A stretch of DNA of 8,897 bases, from contig JAIXYA010000109.1 in assembly GCA_027490485.1 (NCBI GenBank), forward strand, positions 1 through 8,897, read 5' to 3'. Position numbers and translations under genes: made by a program. The notes under the pieces were generated by a model, which worked only from the letters and a program-made list of their open reading frames with translations, searched no databases and was not told the DNA's origin. Position 1 is the first letter of the stretch. The number at the start of each line of letters is the position of its first letter. Positions 1 to 5,394 of the stretch are shown here, piece by piece. This DNA comes from Comamonadaceae bacterium. Lineage in GTDB: Bacteria > Pseudomonadota > Gammaproteobacteria > Burkholderiales > Burkholderiaceae_C.

Positions 1-998
1 ATGGCAATGCATGAAATACGAATTTGCCAATGTGGCTGGCTTTGTTCCAGAATTCTTGCAAATGACAACAGCGGCCAATGCCATAAATACACAGGGTAAC
101 TTATCAAGCCAATGCCAACCAGGATTCGGCCGGGCAGAAGCGATTGGTTAAACCACGATGTATTTCCAGCCAGAATGATCAACAAAGTGCCAAGCACAGG
201 CAATATCGCCCAAGCACCTGGAAAGCGTGTGTCTTGATCAATTAAAAATAAGCTTGCAATTAACAGCATCAAGCCCAAAAAAGAGAGTCCTTGCCTTATC
301 CATTTGTACTTTTCGAACTGGGCTCTTATGGGGTTCAATCTCACAAAGTGTGCATGTGTCAACAATGCCAACACACTTCCTGACAGAAGCTCCCATATGC
401 GGGTGAAGGGCAAAAAGAATGTTGCAGATGCAAATTTTTCAACCATCAACAGGTTCAAAAGCAAAGAGGCACACAAAAGGATGGAAGTTATCCGGATTGC
501 ATTTAAGTTGTACTTGAATACCAAGCACAATGTCAAAGGCCAAAATAAATAAAACTGCTCCTCTACCCCCAGACTCCAAAGATGCAGCAATGGTTTTGTG
601 TTGGCGGCGTAATCAAAGTAGCCACTCTCGCTCCAAATAACCCAATTTGGAATTAACAATGCAGTGGCGGTTATGTGCTTACCCAGTAATTTGTATTCGT
701 CAGACAGCAAAGCGAACCAACCAAATATTTGACAGGCTACTAACACCAAAATCAGAGAAGGGAGAAGACGTCTTACTCTGCTTGCATAAAAACCACTGAT
801 ACTGAAATTGTGTTTATGCAGACCATCTTGAATAAGCTTGGTAATCAAAAACCCAGAGATCACAAAAAAAATATCTACACCAACAAAGCCGCCTGCAACC
901 CATTCAGGAAAGGCATGAAATGCAATGACTGTCAGTACAGCAACAGCACGCAATCCATCTATATCAGGGCGGTAATTTATGGCTTGTGAAGATTTCAT
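1..998 (-). CDS. OafA/YrhL-type acyltransferase 3 family membrane protein, C-terminus beyond window
   Basis: My reverse-strand translation gives about 332 residues that stay open to the window edge, so the C-terminus is missing. The N-terminus carries the acyltransferase-3 signature: RPDIDGLRAVAV near residues 10-21, His28 in a hydrophobic segment, and GGFVGVDIFFVISGFLIT at 36-53. These are followed by LLHLWSLGVEEQFYLFWP and, further on, ISYPVYLWHWPLLSFA. Several hydrophobic segments indicate a polytopic inner-membrane protein. The family transfers acyl groups such as acetyl to surface glycans (O-antigen, capsule, peptidoglycan). Many members carry a C-terminal SGNH domain, but whether this one does lies outside the window. 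The substrate cannot be told. The ATG at 998-996 overlaps the TGA of the upstream haem/HAMP gene (ATGA), so translation is probably coupled. Family assignment is confident. Confidence 0.9.
   Translation of the reverse strand, partial: MKSSQAINYRPDIDGLRAVAVLTVIAFHAFPEWVAGGFVGVDIFFVISGFLITKLIQDGLHKHNFSISGFYASRVRRLLPSLILVLVACQIFGWFALLSDEYKLLGKHITATALLIPNWVIWSESGYFDYAANTKPLLHLWSLGVEEQFYLFWPLTLCLVFKYNLNAIRITSILLCASLLLNLLMVEKFASATFFLPFTRIWELLSGSVLALLTHAHFVRLNPIRAQFEKYKWIRQGLSFLGLMLLIASLFLIDQDTRFPGAWAILPVLGTLLIILAGNTSWFNQSLLPGRILVGIGLISYPVYLWHWPLLSFARILEQSQPHWQIRISCIA
995..998 (-). promoter_or_regulatory. ATGA start/stop overlap (probable translational coupling)
   Basis: Read on the minus strand, bases 998-995 are ATGA. 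The ATG opens the acyltransferase gene and the TGA closes the haem/HAMP gene. The only purine-rich stretch upstream, AAAGGG, lies about 12 bases from the ATG, which is far for a good ribosome binding site. That fits re-initiation by ribosomes finishing the upstream gene. Confidence 0.7.
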
Positions 999-2209
999 AC
1001 ATCGGATCTGCCCTTTGCTAGCCGATGGATCACTTGTTGACCTGACTCAGCCACTTTTTGCATACTGGCTTCCAGCAAGGCCATTTCTCTCAGGGACAAC
1101 GACAATGCTTGGTACTGGGCTGCCTGCGCCTGCGCTAGCTCAGGTGAAGGTAATGCGTTTTGGACCGCATGGGTGATGGACGTAAAACTACTCTGTAATT
1201 TGACCAACTGGGCACGCATAGGCGCAAACTCGTCGCCTCGCCCAGAAGACTGAGACAAAGTATCTAAAGTTTGGACCAACACTTCAAATGCACCCGCTTC
1301 ACGCGCAGCAACAATTTGCATTGACAGGTTTCGTTGGCTTTCATTCCAACTGTTTTGAAACGTATCGTCACGCATTGCGTCTAATTGCTGCTCAAGGTGA
1401 CGATTGAGAACACCCAGGCGAGATCCCACAGCGACCACCTCGCTGAGAATGCCATCGAGATCTTGAACGATTTGCTTGACGCGATCTAAAAAATGATTGA
1501 TGTCCTGAGCTAACTCTCCAAATTCATCATTTGAATTGACTTTGGTTCGAGGCGACAAGTTCATCACCCCTTTTGCCAATGAAGCTGCTGTTGTGCGCAG
1601 TGCCAATAAAGGCTCCATGCGAACTTTGAGAAGAAAAAACAGCACGATGGTGTGTATGACGATTTTGATGCTTAAAGCACTGGCAGTGACACGAACCTCT
1701 TGCCACCAAGTAGCCTCTTTACGAGACAAATAGCTTCTAACAGTCACAGTTCCCAGCACGTCACCCACTTTCGCCTTGACATGACAGCCTAGACAAAACT
1801 GTTCAGCCTTGAGTTGAACCGACGACTCACTGTTATCCCCTTCGGGCCAGCGTTGTCTTAGGCCAATAGGATTTAACTTAAAGGTTTGCTTGATAGACTC
1901 GACTGTGATGTCTGAGGGCAAAACTGCAATGGACAAACCCAAGCTGTCGTAGTTGCGATCCAAAATGGGGTAGACCGTTTGTGCGGCTGTTGGTCCACCA
2001 GAATTGAGCATGATCGATTTAACATCATCAGCCAGTTGCTGAGCTGCCCGCTCAACGCGCTGAGGTTCATTGCTTTTGAAGTCATAGACAACCACTGCGT
2101 AGCGAATAGCCAGTTCAAGTCCAGCCACCACAATCAATAGCAAGAAGAAGTCCCGAATCATGTGAAACATGAAGGACTGCTCAAACCTGCCAAAACTGGT
2201 TTCTTTCAT
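995..2209 (-). CDS. Membrane HAMP-domain protein with periplasmic c-type haem (CXXCH) sensor region, no recognised output domain
   Basis: The protein has 404 residues. Residues about 20-42 form the first membrane segment. A periplasmic region of about 130 residues follows and contains C139-L-G-C142-H143, the covalent haem c attachment motif. A second membrane segment spans about 176-195, and a HAMP-like region about 197-250 contains NDEFGELAQDINHFLDR. The order of TM, haem-bearing sensor domain, TM and HAMP resembles the DUF3365/Tll0287-type redox or gas sensors seen at the front of kinases, cyclases and chemoreceptors. Here the remaining 150 or so residues look helical and Gln/Leu/Ala-rich. 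I see no histidine-kinase H-box, GGDEF motif or chemoreceptor hairpin tip. An in-frame ATG at 2272 would add 21 residues. I chose 2209 because AGGAG sits five bases upstream of it. The gene is divergent from the catalase-like gene. The haem-sensor role is inferred. Confidence 0.8.
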   Translation of the reverse strand: MKETSFGRFEQSFMFHMIRDFFLLLIVVAGLELAIRYAVVVYDFKSNEPQRVERAAQQLADDVKSIMLNSGGPTAAQTVYPILDRNYDSLGLSIAVLPSDITVESIKQTFKLNPIGLRQRWPEGDNSESSVQLKAEQFCLGCHVKAKVGDVLGTVTVRSYLSRKEATWWQEVRVTASALSIKIVIHTIVLFFLLKVRMEPLLALRTTAASLAKGVMNLSPRTKVNSNDEFGELAQDINHFLDRVKQIVQDLDGILSEVVAVGSRLGVLNRHLEQQLDAMRDDTFQNSWNESQRNLSMQIVAAREAGAFEVLVQTLDTLSQSSGRGDEFAPMRAQLVKLQSSFTSITHAVQNALPSPELAQAQAAQYQALSLSLREMALLEASMQKVAESGQQVIHRLAKGRSDV

Positions 2210-2214
2210 GGCTG

Positions 2215-2219
2215 CTCCT
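2215..2219 (-). promoter_or_regulatory. Ribosome binding site fixing the start of the haem/HAMP gene
   Basis: The minus strand reads AGGAG, then five bases, then ATG at 2209-2207. No comparable site precedes the longer in-frame ATG at 2272, so this motif decides the start. Confidence 0.75.
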
Positions 2220-2321
2220 GTTAGCTTGGTGGAAATAATAAACTTCTTTAACAATAAGCCACGCTTAGGCACTTCATTTCCAGCTAAATTGCTTTAGGTG
2301 GAGTCTTTCATAGATATTTAT

Positions 2322-2340
2322 GCATACTGAATTAGTATGC
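2322..2340. promoter_or_regulatory. Perfect 7-bp inverted repeat, candidate operator between divergent genes
   Basis: GCATACT (2322-2328), spacer GAATT, and AGTATGC (2334-2340) form a perfect dyad. It lies between the divergent haem/HAMP gene and the catalase-like gene, the usual position for an operator controlling one or both. It sits about 85 bases before the chosen catalase start and about 113 bases before the other gene. The regulator is unknown. The arms resemble Rrf2-type sites only loosely and the spacing does not match NsrR. Confidence 0.45.
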
Positions 2341-2387
2341 GTGAATCTGGGGTTTCTCATTTGCACCAAGGTTTTTGTTTTTTTCAA

Positions 2388-2393
2388 TATAAG
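2388..2393 (+). promoter_or_regulatory. Candidate -10 element (TATAAG) for the catalase-to-photolyase operon
   Basis: TATAAG matches the sigma-70 -10 consensus at five of six positions and lies 33 bases before the ATG at 2427, just downstream of a T-rich stretch. No convincing -35 is found at 16-18 bases; TTGCAC at 2361-2366 is 21 bases away. A weak -35 would suit an activator-dependent promoter, and the dyad at 2322-2340 is placed where an activator could bind. This is a low-confidence call. Confidence 0.3.
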
Positions 2394-2426
2394 ATTAAAT
2401 GTTCTTTTCTGGTTGATTTAATCAAA

Positions 2427-3443
2427 ATGCCAATTCACTCGTACCCAATCCTGTCTACCCTGACCGTATTTACTTTAAGCCACCTCATCATGGCTTCGGC
2501 AATCAGCGCAGAAACTGTTGATCCCGTGAAAATGGTGGATGCTTTTGAAGCTGCAGGCGGGAAGTTCGAAGGTTATCGACGTTCGGGAGCCAAGGGAATT
2601 TGTGCAACGGCTGAATTTGTAGGCAGCACAGAAGGTCGTACTTTGTCATCTGCCTCCGTCTTCAGTGGCCAAAAAATTCCTGTGATCGTTCGCTTTTCTG
2701 TCGGCGGCGGCAACCCCAAGGCAGCAGACAATGCCAAGAGCCAACGCAATATGGCGCTGCAGTTCAACCTTGCAGGCGGTGAAACATGGCAAATGGGAAA
2801 TATCTCAGCGCCTGTTTTTGGATCATCAACCCCAGCACAATTGCTCGGTCGCCTAGAGTCGCTCACACCAGACCCTTCAACCAAAGCGCCCAACCCTGAG
2901 AAGGTCAAAGCTTTTGCAGAGGCCAATCCTGAAGTGCTACTTCAAGGCAAATACTTTGCTAGCCAGCCAGTACCGGCCAGCTTTGCATCGGTCAATTACT
3001 GGGGCGTCAATGCCTTTGCGTTTGTCAACAGCAAGGGCGATAAGCAATTTGGCAAGTGGATTTTTGAACCATCCACCGGTTTGATGGGTCTCAGCGATGA
3101 AGAGGCAAAGGCTAAGGGACCCAATTTCTTGTTCGACGAACTTCGTCAACGTGTCAAGGATGGCCAAGTCACTTTTAGTTTCAACCTTCAATTGGCGGAA
3201 CCTGGCGATAGGCTAGACAGTGCCACAGTGCCTTTACCCGAAGCCCGTCGCAAAGTAACGCTGGGTAGCTTAAAGGTCACGGCCGTCTCAGAAGATTCTG
3301 GCGGCGCGTGTCGTGACATCACTTTTGTGCCTACCGTCTTGCCCAAAGGTATAGAACCATCCAACGATCCTATGCTCGCTGCAAGAGCCGCCCCTTATGC
3401 TGTGGGCATTGGTCGTCGACTCTTTGAAGGTTCTAAGCAATGA
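2427..3443 (+). CDS. Exported catalase-family peroxidase-like (SrpA-like) protein lacking the distal His
   Basis: With the chosen start the protein has 338 residues, the length of the short catalase-family (SrpA-type) proteins. Residues 1-28 look like a Sec signal peptide, with a hydrophobic run ending ASAISA before ETVDP. The catalase core follows: YRRSGAKGIC at 50-59, PVIVRFSVGGGNPKA, NMALQFNLAGGETWQM, and a C-terminal R320-AAP-Y324-AVGIGRR. R320 and Y324 match the Arg-x3-Tyr that supplies the proximal haem ligand. The distal catalytic His normally reads R-x-x-H-A-K-G, but here it is Gly54 (codon 2586-2588). Haem binding may therefore survive while peroxide chemistry is altered or lost. The open frame extends upstream to an ATG at 2337, which lies inside the inverted repeat and would put 30 residues before the signal peptide. 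I prefer 2427, although it has no clear ribosome binding site. It is the first gene of a plus-strand run, and its TGA overlaps the next ATG. Confidence 0.85.
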   Translation: MPIHSYPILSTLTVFTLSHLIMASAISAETVDPVKMVDAFEAAGGKFEGYRRSGAKGICATAEFVGSTEGRTLSSASVFSGQKIPVIVRFSVGGGNPKAADNAKSQRNMALQFNLAGGETWQMGNISAPVFGSSTPAQLLGRLESLTPDPSTKAPNPEKVKAFAEANPEVLLQGKYFASQPVPASFASVNYWGVNAFAFVNSKGDKQFGKWIFEPSTGLMGLSDEEAKAKGPNFLFDELRQRVKDGQVTFSFNLQLAEPGDRLDSATVPLPEARRKVTLGSLKVTAVSEDSGGACRDITFVPTVLPKGIEPSNDPMLAARAAPYAVGIGRRLFEGSKQ

Positions 3444-3730
3444 TGCATGGCGTTGTTGACCCTAGCGTCTACCAACTGACCGAGGGTGATATTTCTTATG
3501 TCATTCAAATGGCCTGGGAAGACCGTACTTCCTTTGAGACCATCAAAGATCGAGTCGGACTCACAGAAGCTGAGGTGATCCGTCTCATGAGGGCTGAGTT
3601 AAAGCCTAAATCATTCAGATTATGGAGAAAACGGGTCAAAGGTAGAGCTACCAAACATCGCGTCTTGAGGCATCCAGAAATGAAATTCAATGATCGCCAA
3701 ATTGCAGACCACCGCAGAGCCAATTGCTGA
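3440..3730 (+). CDS. TIGR03643/DUF2805 family small basic protein
   Basis: The protein has 96 residues. The conserved block runs from about 14 to 75: DISYVIQMAWEDRTSFETI, then GLTEAEVIRLMRAELKP and SFRLWRKRVKGRATKH. I recognise this as the TIGR03643 (DUF2805) family of small bacterial proteins of unknown function. Residues about 30-51 read like a helix-turn-helix, and the segment after them is rich in Arg and Lys, so nucleic-acid binding is possible but inferred. The ATG at 3440 overlaps the catalase-like gene's TGA as ATGA; a second in-frame ATG follows directly at 3443. From memory, this family often occurs near photolyase or cryptochrome genes, as it does here. Confidence 0.85.
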   Translation: MMHGVVDPSVYQLTEGDISYVIQMAWEDRTSFETIKDRVGLTEAEVIRLMRAELKPKSFRLWRKRVKGRATKHRVLRHPEMKFNDRQIADHRRANC

Positions 3731-3756
3731 CCCCTTATTTAGATGAAAGAGCGACC

Positions 3757-3933
3757 ATGAGTGAAGACCCAAGATGCTGCGGAACAGGTACTTGCATCAT
3801 CAACGCTGATGGCGTTTGTTGGTGTGGCCAAGTGTGGGATGGAGAAAAAATGTGTAAGCCTATTTCTATCGCAACAAAGGATGCTGGCCAGGATGAGACT
3901 GAAAAAGTCACTGATCCTTCTCACCCTCGCTAG
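3757..3933 (+). CDS. Six-cysteine miniprotein with a CWC motif, hypothetical
   Basis: The protein has 58 residues. Cysteines fall at 7, 8, 13, 21, 23 and 33, in RCCGTGTC, GVCWCGQVWDG and EKMCKP. The last 23 residues are polar and look disordered. Six cysteines within 27 residues suggest zinc or iron-sulphur binding, or a redox role, in the cytoplasm; there is no signal peptide. The CWC tripeptide recalls the 'cysteine-rich CWC' proteins, but the rest of the pattern does not clearly match and I do not assign the family. The frame can open earlier at a TTG (3724), but the ATG at 3757 gives a compact protein starting MSEDPRCC. It lies 26 bases after the TIGR03643 gene, and its 3' end overlaps the next gene in another frame by about 41 bases. 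Confidence 0.7.
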   Translation: MSEDPRCCGTGTCIINADGVCWCGQVWDGEKMCKPISIATKDAGQDETEKVTDPSHPR

Positions 3934-4411
3934 TGTCTTGGTGCTGTCAAGCCATATTGGCTGGGTCAGAGATGACCTGGGACTGTTACTCACCATTGAT
4001 GATAGGCCCATTGATGTAGTTGGAAAATTCGAAGATAAGCTGAATACATTGACAAGAATCTGTGGAGAAGTTGAGCGTTTGTCTCCCTCAAATAAGCAGT
4101 ACCAACTGGCTCAAAGTTTGATTCATGACTACAGTCCACCAGATTCAAAACACTCAAATATTTCCAGCGCTTGGGCCATGGGAAGTTGGATATTGGTTGA
4201 GGTTGAATTCAAAGAACTGCTTCCTGCAGTGGTCATGATTCAAAAGGCAGATTCTGATGCGGCAATCGTGCCTGATGCAGTTTGGAGTGGCTACACCCAT
4301 CCCCACCTGCCAGCCCCATTCATCCGGAAGTTTTTAATTCAAAAGATGAACTCACCCCCTATTGCGCTGATCAACTGCTTTGAACCTCAATCAGGTTCTT
4401 TCAAACCATAA
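3893..4411 (+). CDS. Unrecognised secreted or membrane-anchored hypothetical protein
   Basis: I do not recognise the family. With the start at 3893 the protein has 172 residues. It opens with MRLKKSLILLTLASVLVLSS, a positively charged tip and hydrophobic core typical of a signal peptide or single anchor. The rest would then be periplasmic. Two cysteines (57 and 162) could form a disulphide there. Other visible features are an aspartate-rich TIDDRPIDVVGKFEDKL region and a Pro/His-rich YTHPHLPAPF segment. The frame is open back to an ATG at 3761, but the part before 3893 only shadows the cysteine-rich gene. An ATG at 3881 is also possible. The gene ends at 4411, directly against the next ATG. 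The overlapping start and abutting end suggest translational coupling in the operon. Confidence 0.65.
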   Translation: MRLKKSLILLTLASVLVLSSHIGWVRDDLGLLLTIDDRPIDVVGKFEDKLNTLTRICGEVERLSPSNKQYQLAQSLIHDYSPPDSKHSNISSAWAMGSWILVEVEFKELLPAVVMIQKADSDAAIVPDAVWSGYTHPHLPAPFIRKFLIQKMNSPPIALINCFEPQSGSFKP

Positions 4412-4858
4412 ATGTCAAACAACATCCAGAGCCCATCGCGGACTGCCCTGCTCCTCGGATTTGGAGGTTTGATCCCGTTTGTAGGACTGTCCAGCCTTTG
4501 CATATTCACTTCTGGAACTCACCAGCAAACGCTTTTATTCAGTCTTTTGGCGTATGGCGCAACCATCATCAGTTTCTTAGGCGCTGTACATTGGGGACTC
4601 ACAATGATGGAATCTTCACCAAACAGCCTGCGACTTGTTTGGGGGGTGATTCCCAGTTTGGCGGCATGGCTTAGCTTGATTTTCAACACCCAACTGGGTC
4701 TTGCTATTCAATGTTTGATGCTTTGGGCCTGCTTCTTTGTGGACTTTAAAACTTACCCGACGTTCAATTTATCGGCTTGGCTCAAGATGCGGTTTGCATT
4801 GACGCTCATTGCAAGTGTGAGTTTGTTTGCGCCACTTGCTTTTAATTACATTCAATAA
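4412..4858 (+). CDS. DUF3429 family integral membrane protein
   Basis: The protein has 148 residues with five hydrophobic segments, at about 9-29, 42-65, 73-92, 96-113 and 125-145. The second carries YGATIISFLGAVHWGL, which I recognise as the hallmark of DUF3429, a family of small inner-membrane proteins of unknown function. Its length fits the family. The ATG follows the previous stop codon with no gap and no strong ribosome binding site, so expression probably depends on translation of the upstream gene. Its position between stress-type genes and a photolyase suggests shared regulation, but I infer no biochemical role. Confidence 0.85.
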   Translation: MSNNIQSPSRTALLLGFGGLIPFVGLSSLCIFTSGTHQQTLLFSLLAYGATIISFLGAVHWGLTMMESSPNSLRLVWGVIPSLAAWLSLIFNTQLGLAIQCLMLWACFFVDFKTYPTFNLSAWLKMRFALTLIASVSLFAPLAFNYIQ

Positions 4859-4881
4859 ATTTTTTACTGTCAAAAAGTACC

Positions 4882-5394
4882 ATGAGCTACTCTTTGGTTT
4901 GGTTCAAACGCGACTTGCGCTGGCAAGACCATTCTGCGTTGGCCAAGGCGAGTATTAATGGACCCATCAGATGCATTTATGTCGTCGAACCAGAACTGTG
5001 GCTGCAACCCGATGCAGCGCTTCAGCACTTCGAATTCATACGCGAGTCATTGCAAGTATTGGACGCACATTTACGATCGCTGGGAGGTTGCATTGACATT
5101 CATCATGGCGAGTTATCGGATGTCCTGAGTCGAATTTGGCAAGACGCTCCATTTACAGGGCTGTACTCACACGAAGAAACAGGCAATGGGTTCACCTATG
5201 CACGCGATCTGAAAGTTTCGGCATGGTGCAAAGTTCATGGGGTTGTTTGGCATGAATTCCCACAGTTTGGCGTTGTGCGAGGTTTGAAAAACCGCAACCT
5301 GTGGCAAAGCGCATGGGAAAGACATATGGCGTCGCCTGTTGAAAAAGTGGATTCCTTGCGCTTTTGGGGGAAACCTTCTGAGAGTGCATTTTGA
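4882..5394 (+). CDS. Photolyase/cryptochrome N-terminal (antenna) domain, cut off by in-frame TGA
   Basis: The fragment has 170 residues. It opens SYSLVWFKRDLRWQDHSALA, the start of the photolyase N-terminal alpha/beta domain that holds the light-harvesting cofactor in this family. IRCIYVVEPELW and GELSDVL follow, then HEETGNGFTYARD and FGVVRGLKNR. The domain looks complete and undamaged. The frame ends at TGA 5392-5394, in what should be the linker to the FAD domain, and the FAD domain continues in the same frame directly afterwards. Read through, the gene would encode about 506 residues, a normal length for this family. Either this is a recent nonsense mutation or sequencing error, or the two domains are made as separate chains. 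The gene starts 23 bases after the DUF3429 gene, without a clear ribosome binding site. Confidence 0.85.
   Translation: MSYSLVWFKRDLRWQDHSALAKASINGPIRCIYVVEPELWLQPDAALQHFEFIRESLQVLDAHLRSLGGCIDIHHGELSDVLSRIWQDAPFTGLYSHEETGNGFTYARDLKVSAWCKVHGVVWHEFPQFGVVRGLKNRNLWQSAWERHMASPVEKVDSLRFWGKPSESAF
5392..5394 (+). other. In-frame TGA interrupting the photolyase reading frame, followed by ATG
   Basis: The bases read GCA TTT TGA ATG GGT in the photolyase frame. This is the only break in an otherwise continuous frame of about 506 codons. It lies in the variable inter-domain linker, just before the conserved MRQLGGR region. A 5-bp hairpin (ATGGG 5395-5399, CCCAT 5405-5409) follows the stop and may be chance. 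No good ribosome binding site precedes the ATG; GAGAG ends about ten bases before it. Confidence 0.8.

Noticed and set aside
304..552. Plus-strand open frame of 82 codons
   Set aside because: It is antisense to the acyltransferase, whose minus-strand translation shows clear family motifs across the region.
979..1176. Plus-strand open frame of 65 codons
   Set aside because: It is antisense to the 3' end of the haem/HAMP gene and the acyltransferase start, with no recognisable protein features.
2320..2342. The dyad as an NsrR (nitric-oxide-sensing Rrf2) site
   Set aside because: The ATGCAT half-sites are spaced differently from the NsrR consensus, so only a generic operator call is justified.
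2337..2426. Upstream ATG (2337) as the start of the catalase-like protein
   Set aside because: It lies inside the perfect inverted repeat, has no nearby ribosome binding site, and would place about 30 residues in front of a signal peptide. The ATG at 2427 gives a normal leader.
2573..3191. Minus-strand open frames inside the catalase-like gene
   Set aside because: They are antisense shadows; the plus-strand frame has consistent catalase-family motifs throughout.
3761..3892. N-terminal extension of the exported hypothetical protein
   Set aside because: This stretch is the coding region of the cysteine-rich miniprotein in another frame, and the extension would bury a signal peptide about 44 residues inside the protein.
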